Shown piece after piece: positions 11,068 through 19,775 of a stretch of DNA of 64,000 nucleotides (the stretch's first letter is position 1; the number at the start of each line of letters is the position of its first letter). Location: NCBI RefSeq assembly GCF_032452875.1, contig NC_083877.1, positions 47,355,724 through 47,419,723 on the forward strand, given 5' to 3'. The notes beneath the pieces are model-generated. The model had not been told where the DNA came from. It ran no database searches and worked only from the letters and a program-made list of their open reading frames with translations. Source of the DNA: Bos javanicus. Lineage: Eukaryota > Chordata > Mammalia > Artiodactyla > Bovidae. The position numbers and the translations under genes are program-made.

Positions 11068-11626
11068 CATCAGTTTCAGTTCAGTTCAGTTCAGTTGCTC
11101 AGTAGTGTCCGACTTTTTGCTGTATCTCAGCACGCAAGGCCTCCCTGTCCATCACCAACTCCCGGAATTCACTCAGACTCACGTCCATCGAGTCAGTGAT
11201 GCCATCCAGCCATCTCATCCTCTGTTGTCCCCTTCTCCTCCTGCCCCCAATCCCTCCCAGCATCAGAGTCTTTTCCAATGAGTCAACTCTTCGCATGAGG
11301 TGGCCAAAGTACTGGAGTTTCAGCTTCAGCATCATTCCCTCCAAAGAAATCCCAGGACTGATATCCTTCAGAATGGACTGGTTGGATCTCCTTGCAGTCC
11401 AAGGGACTCTCAAGAGTCTTCTCCAACACCACAGTTCAAAAGCATCAATTCTTTGGCGCTCAGCCTTCTTTACAGTCCAACTCTCACATCCATCCATGAC
11501 CACTGGAAAAACCATAGCCTTGACTAGATGGACCTTTGTTGGCAAAGTAATGTCTCTGCTTTTCAATATGCTATCTATGTTGGTCATAACTTTCCTTCCA
11601 AGGAGTAAGCGTCTTTTAATTTCATT
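11068..11626 (-). mobile_element. BovB LINE 3' fragment inside the NUMT
   Basis: A reverse-oriented BovB fragment, from its (TGAAC)n tail at 11068 to a 5' truncation at 'ttttaatttcat'. No target duplication is visible. About 300 bases of mitochondrial sequence (end of ATP6, start of COX3) are missing at the site, so the insertion was probably accompanied by a deletion. Confidence 0.9.
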
Positions 11627-11784
11627 AGAAACCGAATCTAATACTTTCCATGTTTACTAGCACAAGAACAGTGAAAGATCCTTGTAGAAGAAAGTCAGAC
11701 AGACATGCTTCTGTTTTATCATAGAAGCTGCTTAACTGATCCTGCTCACACACAGATTGCTAATTCCAAATTTATAGACAGTTA
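11627..11784 (-). pseudogene. MT-ATP6: Mitochondrial ATP6 remnant, middle part (NUMT)
   Basis: The minus strand resembles the middle of ATP6, the proton-channel subunit a of ATP synthase; compare 'tgagcaggatcagttaagca' and 'ttcttctacaaggatct' with mammalian ATP6. It continues the ATP6 piece at 12020-12290 across a SINE. Its 3' end is lost next to the BovB fragment. Confidence 0.8.
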
Positions 11785-11792
11785 TGCAGATA

Positions 11793-12010
11793 CTCTTTAC
11801 CAACTGAGCCACCAGGGAAGCCCTAATAGCTCAGTTGGTAAAGAATCCGCCTGCAATACAGGAGACCCCGGCCTGATTCCCGGGTCAGGAAGACACCCTG
11901 GAGAAGGGATAGGCTACTCACTCCAGAATTCTGGTCTAGAGAATCCCATGGACTGTATAGTCCATGGGGTCACAAAGAGTCAGGCACGACGGAGCCACTT
12001 TCACTTTCAC
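11793..12010 (+). mobile_element. Bov-tA SINE with an inverted head copy
   Basis: A plus-strand Bov-tA (11824-12008) preceded by an inverted copy of its own first ~30 bases (11793-11823), so the 5' end forms a hairpin. Flanks ATGCAGATA (11784-11792) and ATGCGGATA (12011-12019) look like a target duplication with one mismatch that encloses both parts. Confidence 0.85.
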
Positions 12011-12019
12011 ATGCGGATA

Positions 12020-12290
12020 TCATTTAAAAAAAAAAATGTGGTAACAGATCTAGTACCTTTGTCAAGCTAACGAATGAGTAATATAAATATGAATAATTAA
12101 CTTCGTTCTTCATAGTTATTACCATCCTGTATTTGCTTTGAGAGGAGTTGAACTACTCATTGTTAAAGAGAAATGATCCTTTCCTCTCTGAAACATTTGT
12201 GAATCATTCAGTTGGGTGTGGTGAATAAAATACTTAAGGATCTAATACATAAAAATGCAATAGGCAAAGCACATAGATTTTTCGCTCCCT
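12020..12290 (-). pseudogene. MT-ATP6: Mitochondrial ATP6 remnant, 5' part (NUMT)
   Basis: The minus strand from about 12290 resembles the start of ATP6, 'gagcgaaaaatctatgtg', and continues for ~270 bases to the SINE. A later A-run at about 12028 disrupts it. The stretch overlaps the end of the ATP8 remnant, as the two genes overlap in mitochondria. Confidence 0.75.
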
Positions 12291-12438
12291 TTCTCAAAGG
12301 ATGGAATATTTTGTATTCGCCCTGATTTTATGTCTTGACTTCATGTACAATTGTATATTGATATTTTTAGTTGAAATACAATAGGACTAAAAATATTGAT
12401 ATAATACTAATAAATCATGTTGGTATGTGTGGTTGTCA
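12270..12438 (-). pseudogene. MT-ATP8: Mitochondrial ATP8 remnant (NUMT)
   Basis: ATP8 is a small membrane subunit of ATP synthase. The minus strand retains a recognisable core, 'tatttcaactaaaaatatca', preceded by 'ccaacatgatttattagt'. It follows the tRNA-Lys remnant and runs into ATP6, matching vertebrate mitochondrial order. Confidence 0.8.
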
Positions 12439-12439
12439 C

Positions 12440-12512
12440 ATAGGATTCACAAGAGATTTACATTCACAGTTGTCAAAGTAAAGGATTAATGCTATTTAGC
12501 TTCTTCATTAAT
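12440..12512 (-). pseudogene. MT-TK: Mitochondrial tRNA-Lys remnant (NUMT)
   Basis: The minus strand reads 'gaagaagctaaatagcatta', close to the D-arm side of mammalian mitochondrial tRNA-Lys, between COX2 and ATP8 remnants. It is decayed and not a functional tRNA. Confidence 0.75.
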
Positions 12513-12681
12513 CTATACCATGAATGAAGAGCTTTTCTCAACATATTTCACTGAGGGAACTACAAGGATGACAGGCATAATACTATGCTTCAACTCATGG
12601 ATTTCTAAGCATTGCTCACAATACAGATCTGATTTTCAACATTAGGGTTCTTTCAGTGTCCTTGAACAGCATTTGCTTTTC
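12513..12681 (-). pseudogene. MT-CO2: Mitochondrial COX2 remnant, 3' part (NUMT)
   Basis: The minus strand resembles the last ~170 bases of COX2, the copper-binding subunit of cytochrome c oxidase; 'attgtgagcaatgcttagaa' corresponds to the conserved copper-site region. It ends at the tRNA-Lys remnant. Upstream it is cut by a BovB fragment. Confidence 0.75.
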
Positions 12682-13098
12682 TGTTCAGTTCAGTTCAGTT
12701 CAGTCGCTCAGTCATGTCCGACTCTTTGTGACCCCATGAACTGCAGCATGCCAGGCCTCCCTGTCCAGCACCAACTCCCTGAGTTTACCCAAACTCATGT
12801 CCATTGAGTCGGTGATGCCATCTAACCATCTCATCCTCTGTCATCCCCTTCTCCTCCTGCCTTCAATCTTTCACAACATTAGGGTCTTTTCAAATGAGTC
12901 AGCTCTTCGCATCAGTTGGCCAAAATATTGGAGTTTCAGCTTCAACATCAGTCCTTCCAATGAATACCCAGAACTGATTTCCTTTAGGATGGACTGGTTG
13001 GATTTCCTTGCAGTCCAAGGGACTCTCAAGAGTCTTCTCCAACACCACAGTTCAAAAGCATCTATTCTTCTGCGCTCAGCTTTCTTTATAGTCCACCT
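12682..13098 (-). mobile_element. BovB LINE 3' fragment inside the NUMT
   Basis: Reverse-oriented BovB from its (TGAAC)n tail at 12682 to a 5' truncation near 'tttctttatagtcc'. It separates two parts of the COX2 remnant. No clear target duplication was seen. Confidence 0.9.
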
Positions 13099-13220
13099 AT
13101 ATATTCCAGACGAAGTTCAAGGGAAGCTGTGATGCTCACTGACCTTGAAGGAGTCCTCACGGAATGAAGAAGTACTGTGGGAAGTCTATTAGTAACCACC
13201 ATGTCTTGGGTCCTCTGGAT
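13099..13220 (-). pseudogene. MT-CO2: Probable COX2 remnant, middle part (NUMT)
   Basis: About 120 bases on the minus strand resemble the middle of mitochondrial COX2 ('ggttactaatagacttccc' followed by 'gaggactcctt'). The match is weaker than in the other parts, and assignment relies partly on its position upstream of the clear COX2 3' part. Confidence 0.5.
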
Positions 13221-13357
13221 GACCAGGCTCCTCAGTCCATTGAATTCTCCAGGCAAGAACACTGAAGTGGGCTGTCACCTCCTTCTCCAGGAGATCTTCC
13301 CGACCCAGGGACCGAACCCGGGTCTCCCGCACTGCAGGCAGACTCTTCACCAACTGT
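13221..13357 (-). mobile_element. Bov-tA SINE piece in the retrocopy leader
   Basis: A CpG-retaining partial Bov-tA in the same sense as the retrocopy. It lacks the first bases of the head and its BovB-derived tail, and no target duplication flanks it. It may have been part of the source transcript. Confidence 0.75.
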
Positions 13358-13485
13358 GGTCTGCACCCCTTCGCTCCGCTCACTGGATGCCAATCGATGG
13401 GGACCCAGGAGCCCACGAAATGGGTGTTCCCAGCTGCAATGGTGACCTGTGAGAGCACAACTGGGACCCCCGCCCCCGATGCCCA
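13358..13485 (-). other. CpG-rich leader of the retrocopy
   Basis: About 128 GC-rich bases with at least six CpGs, forming the 5' end of the insert at 10092-13485. It is not mitochondrial and I do not recognise it. It could be the first exon of a nuclear transcript that carried the mitochondrial block. Confidence 0.5.
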
Positions 13486-14464
13486 TAGTGATGCTTTCTA
13501 AGGCCCACTTGACTTCACATTCCAGGATGTCTGGCTCTAGGTGAGTGACCACACCATCGTGATTATCTGGGTCGTGAAGATCTTTTTGTACAGTTCTTCT
13601 GTGTAGTCTTGCCACCTTTTCTTAATATCTTCTGCTTCTGTTAGGTTCATACCATTTCTGTCCTTTATCGAACCCATCTTTGCATGAAATGTTCCCTTGG
13701 TATCTCTAATTTTCTTGAAAAGATCTCTAGTCTTTCCCATTCTGTTGTTTTTCTCTATTTCTTTGCATTGATCACTGAGGAAGGCTTTCTTATCTTTCCT
13801 TGTATTCTTTGGGACTCTGCATTCAGATGCTTATATCTTTTCTTTTCTCCTTTGCTTTTCACTTCTCTTCTTTTCACAGCTATTTGTAAGGCCTCCTCAG
13901 ACAGCCATTTTGCTTTTTTGCATCTCTTTTCCATGGGGATGGTCTTGATCCCTGTCCCCTGTACAATGTCATGAACCTCCATCCATAGTTCATCAGGCAC
14001 TCTATCAGATCTAGTTCCTTAAATCTATTTCTCACTTCCACTGTATAATCATAAGGAATTTGATTTAGGTCATACCTGAATGGTCTAGTGGTTTTCCCTA
14101 CTTTCTTCAATTTAAGTCTGAATTTGGCAATAAGGAGTTCATGATCTGAGCCACAGTCAGCTCCTGGTCTTGTTTTTGTTGACTGTATAGAGCTTCTCCA
14201 TCTTTGGCTGCAAAGAATATAATCAATCTGATTTCGATATTGACCATCTAGTGATATCCATGTGTAGAGTCTTCTCTTGTGTTGTTGGAAGAGGGTGTTT
14301 GCTATGACCAGTGAGTTCTCTTGGCAAAATTCTATTAGCCTTTGCCCTGCCTCATTCCGTACTCCAAGGCCAAATTTGCCTGTTACTCCAGGTGTTTCTT
14401 GACTTCCTACTTTTGCATTCCAGTCCCCTATAATGAAAAAGAGATATTTTGGGGGTGTTAGTTC

Positions 14465-14836
14465 TCAAAGGTCTTGTAGGTCTTCATAGAACCGTTCAAC
14501 TTCAGCTTCTTCAGTGTTTCTGATTGGGGCATAGGCTTGGATTACTGTGATATTGAATGGTTTGCCTTGGAAACGAACAGAGACCATTCTGTCGTTTTTG
14601 AGATTGCATCCAAGTACTGCATTTAGAACTCTTTTGTTGACCATGATGGCTACTCCATTTCTTCTAAGGGATTCCTGCCCACAGTAGTAGATATAATGGT
14701 CATCTGAGTTAAATTCACCCATTCCAGTCCATTTTAGTTCGCTGATTCCTAGAATGTTGATGTTCACTCTTGCCATCTCCTGTTTGACCACTTCCAATTT
14801 GCCCTGATTCATGGAACTAACAGTCCAGGTTCCCAT
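14465..14836 (-). pseudogene. BovB endonuclease domain remnant
   Basis: A 123-codon open stretch from the N-terminal endonuclease region of BovB, an apurinic-type nuclease that nicks target DNA. Visible motifs are 'NINILGISELKW' (family Glu-containing motif) and 'VIQAYAPI' with the usual spacing. Frameshifted continuations lie at 14110-13880, 14000-13755 and 13740-13537. Non-functional. Confidence 0.85.
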
Positions 14837-15610
14837 GCAATATTACTCTTTACAGCATCGGACCTTGCTTCTATCACCAGTCACATCCACAACTGGGTAT
14901 TGTTTTTGCTTTGGCTCCATCCCTTCATTCTTTCTGGAGTTATTTCTCCACTGATCTCCAGTAGCATATTGGGCACCTACCGACCTGAGGAGTTTCTCTT
15001 TCAGTATCCTATCATTTTGCCTTTTCATACTGTTCATGGGGTTCTCAAGGCAAGAATACTGAAGTGGTTTGCCATTCCCTTCTCCAGTGGACCACATTCT
15101 GTCAGACCTCTCCACCATGACTTGTCTGTCTTGGGTGGCCCCACACAGCATGGCTTAATTTCATTGAGTTAGACAAGGCTGTGGTCTGTGTGATCAGATT
15201 GGCTAGTTTTCTGTGATTATGGTTTCAGTGTGTCTGCCCTCTGATGCCCTCTTGCAACACCTACCATCTTACTTGGGTTTCTGTTACCTTGGACTTGGGG
15301 TATCTCTTCATGGCTGCTCCAGCAAAGCACAGCCGCTGCTCCTTAACTTGGACGAGTCACCCCTCCTGACCTTGAACGTGGAGTAGCTCCTCTCGGCCCT
15401 TCTGTGCCTGTGCATCTGCTAAGGCAGACCAGAAAGGTCCAAAAGTGGGTAGTGGCCCAATTCCTGGAAATCCCCATCCCATCCCCAAAATAGCTAGAAT
15501 ACTCCTTCCATTCATTAACCTCTGAAATTACCTAGCCATATAAAAACTGATAACTTCATACCCTGGGGCCACTTTCACCTTCTGAGATGGCCCAAACTCT
15601 GTGAAGTGTG

Positions 15611-15823
15611 AAAATCGCTCAGTGGTGTCCGAGTCTTTGCGACCCCATGGACCCTTTATGACCGAAGGACCTGCTAGGCTCTTTTGTCGATAGAATTCTC
15701 CAGGCAAGAATACTGGAGTGGGTAGCCATTCCCTTCTCCAGGAGATCTTCCCAACCCAAGGATCAAACCTAGGTCTCCTGCATTGCAAGCTGATTCTTTA
15801 CCATCTGAGCCACCAGGGAAGCC
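15611..15823 (-). mobile_element. Bov-tA SINE at the inverted LTR segment
   Basis: A full Bov-tA in reverse orientation, ending 'ccaccagggaagcc'. It abuts the inverted ~34-base segment of LTR copy 2. No standard target duplication is seen, as expected if one flank was moved by the inversion. Confidence 0.9.
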
Positions 15824-16218
15824 TGATAGGTAAGAAGTGGACTTATGCAGAGAGAAACACTTTGTTTCTGAATTATTTCTGTGATGAGACATTAAGAACC
15901 TGGGCTCCATTAAGTCCTGGGACCAGGTGTGTGATCTCAGTTAAAAGACCATGGGTTCAAGTTACATGATTTCAGCAGCATGTCTTGAAACCCACCACAC
16001 CTTTCACTCTTCTGCTTCCCCATCTCTTCACCAGTCTCTTCTGGAAGCACTTTGTTCATAAATCATTTGTTCCCGAATTCTCCTCTTGACATCTGCTTTT
16101 GAAGAAACCAACTTAAAATGGGCAGTTCTTAAAATCCAGGTGTCCCTGAGAAGAATAGCACCTTTGAGACACAAACGGGCCAGTTCATTATTTGACAAGT
16201 GCAGTCCCATTAAAAAAC

Positions 16219-16382
16219 TGAAAATAAAAGTCACTCAGTCGTGTCTGACTCTTTGTGACCCCATGGACTGTAGCTTACCAGGCTTCTCTGTCCTTGGAAT
16301 TCTCCAGGAAAGAATACTGGAGTGGATAGCCATTCCTCTCTCCAGGGGATCTTCTCAACCTAGGGATCAAACACAGGTCTCG
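16219..16382 (-). mobile_element. Bov-tA SINE, head missing
   Basis: Reverse-oriented tail and body of Bov-tA that stop abruptly at 'cacaggtctcg', where a plus-strand BovB fragment begins. The tRNA head is not found on the far side of that BovB. Confidence 0.85.
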
Positions 16383-16935
16383 ATTTAATTAAAAAGTGCT
16401 TGCTCCTTGGAAGAAAAGCTATGAAAAACCTAGAGAATGTATTAAAAAGCAGTGATATCACTTTGCTGACAAAAGTTTGTATAATCAAAAGTATAGTTTT
16501 TTCCAGTGTACGAATGTACGAATGTGAAAGTTGGACCATAAAGAAGGCTGAATGTGGAAGAATTGATGCTTTTGAATTGTGATGCTGGAGAAGACTCTTG
16601 AGAGTCCTTTGGAGAGCAGGGAGATCAAACCAGTCAGTCCTAGAGGAAATCAGCCCTGAATATTCATTGGAAGAACTGAAACTGAAGCTCCAACAATTTG
16701 GCCATCTGTTGTGAAGAGCCAACTCATTGGAAAAAACCCTGATGCTGAGGAAGATTGAAAAAAAAAGGAGAAGGGCGTGACAGAGGATGAGATGGTTGGA
16801 TAGCTTCACCAGCTCAATGGACATGAATTTGAGCAAACTCGGGGAGACAGTGGAGGACAGATGAGCCTGGTGTGTGTGTGCTGCAGTCCATGGGATCACA
16901 AAGAGTCAGGCTTGACTTAGTGACCAAACAAGGTT
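16383..16935 (+). mobile_element. BovB LINE 3' fragment, older
   Basis: A diverged 5'-truncated BovB with many substitutions, ending 'tgacttagtgaccaaacaa'. It abuts the truncated Bov-tA at its left edge. Confidence 0.85.
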
Positions 16936-17622
16936 GGCCAGTCAGGATTCTAGGCTGTGATTTCAAAGCAAAAGAACTGCTCACTTATCTGGCTACTTTT
17001 TAACCATTCCTCTGGTTCTCTGTATAATGAGAATGCAAACTAAGAGAAGTTCAAGGCTGTACTGTTTGTACTAATTTAAAAATTTTAGCAATGTTTTACA
17101 CTATCTTAAAATCATAACCTATAGAAATAATGCAAAAAAAACCACCAAGTTTCAAATGATCTTTTCCTGTAGGCACCTAAAACCCAGGTGTTTGGGTTTT
17201 AACTCTACGATCTTGCTCCATTATGTATTTTTAAAAGTTACATGTAAACAGGCACCGTTTACTGAATATAAAGGGAAATCATCTGATTTGAGCAGGACAG
17301 GAAATATGAACAATTTATATGCCTTGAGACACAAATGAGAAAGAATGGTAGAAGTTGTAAAGTCTGAATGAATGGAATCTATTCATGTTCTGTTAAATAG
17401 CCTGGGACCAAAGCAGAAAGTATGTGATATTAACTTAAGTAAGTACCTAGGGCTGAAAATACAGGGTTTTGTTTTGAAAATGTGAGGAGATCTAGACCAA
17501 GTTAATTTTAAAGTCCTAGATGGATATGATTATTAATACTTACACTTTGTTGCTTAAAGTGAGATCGGGAAAAGGTAAGGGTGTTAATAGGACATGAGAT
17601 TTTTTTAGAAAACGAATTTTAA
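16936..17622. other. Unassigned sequence
   Basis: About 690 AT-rich bases. I recognise no gene or repeat. Confidence 0.55.
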
Positions 17623-17878
17623 AAATTGTTTTTGTGGACTTCCCTGGTGGCACAGTGGATAAGAATCTCCCTGCCAATGTAGGAGACACGGTTTGATCCC
17701 TGGTCTGGGAAGATAACACATGCTATGGAACAACAAAGCCCGTGCACCACAACTGCTGAGCTCGCACTCTATGGTCTGCTTGCTGCAACTACTGAAGCCT
17801 GCAGGCTCTAGGGCCCATGAGCCACAACTATTGAGCCTGTGTGCCGAAACTACTGAAGCCTGTGCGCCTAGAGCCTGT

Positions 17879-18454
17879 TCAGTTGAGTTCAGTTCAGTCA
17901 CTCAGTCGTGTCTGACTCTTTGTGACTCCATGGACCGCAGCATGCCAGGCCTACCTGTCCATCACCAACTCCCGGAGTTCACCCAAACTCGTGTCCATTG
18001 AGTCAGTGATGCCATCCAACCATCTCATCCTCTGTCGTCCCCTTCTCCTCCTGCCCTCAATCCTTCCCAACATCAGGGTCTTTTCAAATAGGTCAGTTCT
18101 TCGCATCAGGTGGCCAAAGTATAGGAGCTTCAGCTTCAGCATCAGTCCTTCCAATGAATATTTAGGACTGATCTCCTTTAGGATGGACTGGTTGGATCTC
18201 TTTGCAGTCCAAGGGACTTTCAAGAGTCTTCTACAACACCACAGTTCAAAAGCATCAATTCTTCAGCGCTCAGCTTTCTTTATCGTCCAACTCTCACATC
18301 CACACGTGACTGCTGGAAAAACCATAGTCTTGACTAGATGGACCTTTGTTGGCAAAGTAATGTCTCTGCTTTTTAATATGACTTCTAGGTCGGTCATAAC
18401 TTTCCTTCCAAGGAGTAAGCATCTTTTAATTTCATGGCTGCAGTCACCATCTGC
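17879..18454 (-). mobile_element. BovB LINE 3' fragment in CHR SINE
   Basis: Reverse-oriented BovB with its TTCAG-type tail at the left and a 5' truncation at 'caccatctgc'. The 9-bp target duplication AGAGCCTGT lies at 17870-17878 and 18455-18463. Confidence 0.95.
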
Positions 18455-18503
18455 AGAGCCTGTACTCCACAACAAGAGAAGCTGCCGCAAAGAGAAGTCC
18501 ACG

Positions 18504-18983
18504 TGTTAGGGGAAGCACACTGATTGAAACTGCCCATCCTGGCCAGGCACCATAGTAACTATTTGCATGAGTTGTTTTATGACAGGAGATCCTGATAAGG
18601 AATATGGAACTAATAAGCCACCACGAACCGGAAGAGTTCAGAAAAGGTCGGAAGGAGACACTGCGTGTCCGCCCACTTTCCAGAATCCCTTTCACTAGTA
18701 TCCATCTTGGCTGAGCTGTGCGCCACCAGGGAAGACTCTGAATCAGAATGATTGGCCAAAGACCACCCGGAAACTAATCCCATCACCATAAAACGCGAGA
18801 CTGCGAGCCATGCGGCAGAGCAGTTCTCCTGGGTTCCCTTACCCTATTGCTCTCCACTCGGGTGCCCTTTCCCAATAAAATCTCTTGTTTTGTCAGCATA
18901 TGTCTCTTCTCGGACAATTCATTTCTGAGTGTTAGACAAGAGCCCAGTTTTGGGCCCTGGAAGGGGTCCCCCTTCCTGCAACA
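18504..18983 (+). mobile_element. Solo ERV LTR, class I type, in CHR SINE
   Basis: A 480-base LTR with ends TGTTAGG and CTGCAACA. A TATA-like box 'ccataaaacgcg' lies at about 18785 and a polyadenylation signal 'caataaaatctctt' at about 18875, giving a plausible U3-R-U5 order. The 4-bp duplication CACG lies at 18500-18503 and 18984-18987. Four bases is the size made by gammaretrovirus-like (class I) integrases. The provirus body has been lost by LTR-LTR recombination. It might still act as a promoter; nothing here tests that. Confidence 0.9.
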
Positions 18984-19258
18984 CACGCACCACAGCTAAG
19001 AGTAGCCCTGGCTTGCTGCAGCTACAGAAAGCCTGAGCACATCAACAAACACTCAGCACAGTCAAAAATAAATAAATAAATTGTTTTTGTGAAGTATATT
19101 ACACCAGAGAATATATTACGCATGAATAGTCTGAAGAATATAAATGGCATGTACCTGTGTACTCTGCACTCAGCATTAGAAATAGATTATATCAACACTT
19201 CTGAGGACTCTGAATCCTCTGTCTCTCACCTGGCACTCTTTCCTCTCCTTTAAGGCAT

Positions 19259-19476
19259 AAAAGTCAAACTATTAGTTGCTCAGTTGTGTCTGACTCTTTG
19301 CGACCCCATGGACTGCAGCCCACCAGGCTGTTTATGGAATTCTCCAGGCAAGAATACTGGAATGGGTTGCCATTCCCTTCTCCAGGGGATCTTCCCAACC
19401 CAGGTATCCAACCTGGGTCTCCTGCATTGTAGGCAATTTTTTTTTTTTTTAACCATCTGAGCCACCAGCGAATCCC
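19259..19476 (-). mobile_element. Bov-tA SINE
   Basis: Reverse-oriented full Bov-tA with a T-run in the head region. The target duplication TTAAGGCAT lies at 19250-19258 and 19477-19485. Confidence 0.9.
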
Positions 19477-19488
19477 TTAAGGCATGAC

Positions 19489-19764
19489 TGCTGCTGCTGG
19501 TGCTAAGTCACTTCAGCAGTGTCCGACTCTGTGCGACCCCACAGACCGAAGTCCACCAGGCTCCACCGTCCCTAGGATTCTCCAGGCAAGAACACTGGAG
19601 TGGGTTGCCATTTCCTTCTCCAATGCATGAAAGTGAAAAGTGAAAGGGAAGTCGCTCAGTTGTGTCCGACTCTTAGCGAGCCCATGGACTGCAGCCCACC
19701 AGGCTCCTCCTCCATGGGACTTTCCAGGCAAGAATACTGGAGTGGGGTGCCATTGCCTTCTCCG
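19489..19764 (-). mobile_element. Bov-A2 SINE
   Basis: A two-unit Bov-A2 in reverse orientation, starting with (CTG)n. The 11-bp target duplication TAAGGCATGAC lies at 19478-19488 and 19765-19775. It landed in the right-hand duplication of the neighbouring Bov-tA. Confidence 0.95.
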
Positions 19765-19775
19765 TAAGGCATGAC

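Larger units (their letters stand above)
10092..13485 (-). mobile_element. Retrocopy-like insert carrying a mitochondrial (NUMT) block
   Basis: This segment sits inside BovB between two copies of the 14-mer TAGTGATGCTTTCT (10078-10091 and 13486-13499). Its left end is an A-rich tail read as T on the plus strand (10092-10116, with AATTAA in the middle). The right end is a CpG-rich leader. In the minus-strand sense the order is leader, Bov-tA piece, then COX2, tRNA-Lys, ATP8, ATP6, COX3, tRNA-Gly and ND3 remnants, then the A-tail. A long target duplication plus a tail is what LINE-driven retrotransposition leaves; end-joined mitochondrial inserts normally lack both. Later BovB and SINE insertions break it further. 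The mitochondrial identity rests on reading gene order and text by eye. Confidence 0.8.
8627..15420 (-). mobile_element. BovB LINE, nearly full length, holding a 3.4 kb insert
   Basis: Its 3' end is at 8627 and its 5' end at 15420, with a 12-bp target duplication AAGGCAGACCAG. Without the insert at 10092-13485 it is about 3.4 kb, near full length for this RTE-type element. Going from right to left it holds a 5' leader (15420-14840), an endonuclease-like region (14836-13880), the reverse transcriptase (13740-13500 and 10091-9200) and the C-terminal part with the 3' tail. BovB copies itself by target-primed reverse transcription. This copy is dead: it has frameshifts, stops and a 3.4 kb interruption inside the polymerase region. 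Confidence 0.95.
7691..15975 (+). mobile_element. ERV LTR, family A, copy 2, split by nested insertions
   Basis: LTR pieces lie at about 7691-7818, 8537-8626, 15421-15610 and 15826-15975, in the order seen in copy 1. The text is continuous across each break once target duplications are removed: GACCTTAAG at 7810-7818 and 8537-8545; AAGGCAGACCAG at 8615-8626 and 15421-15432. The last piece contains a roughly 34-base segment inverted relative to copy 1 (see findings). The right edge is approximate. It is a solo or partial LTR; no viral genes are present. Confidence 0.75.
17637..19077 (+). mobile_element. CHR-type SINE broken by two insertions
   Basis: A plus-strand CHR SINE, 'gacttccctggtggcacagt' to an (AAAT)n tail at 19064-19077. 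The target duplication AAATTGTTTTTGTG lies at 17623-17636 and 19078-19091. SINE pieces are 17637-17878, 18455-18503 and 18984-19077. A BovB fragment and a solo LTR occupy the gaps. Confidence 0.9.

Noticed and set aside
10353..12512. tRNA-Gly and tRNA-Lys as active tRNA genes
   Set aside because: They are mitochondrial-type, decayed, and embedded in a NUMT between COX and ATP remnants.
16360..16899. A 179-codon minus-strand frame
   Set aside because: It is the antisense of an old BovB fragment; many similar antisense frames occur at other BovB copies.
18504..18983. An intact provirus at the class I LTR
   Set aside because: Only one LTR is present, bounded by a 4-bp duplication; no viral gene sequence lies beside it.
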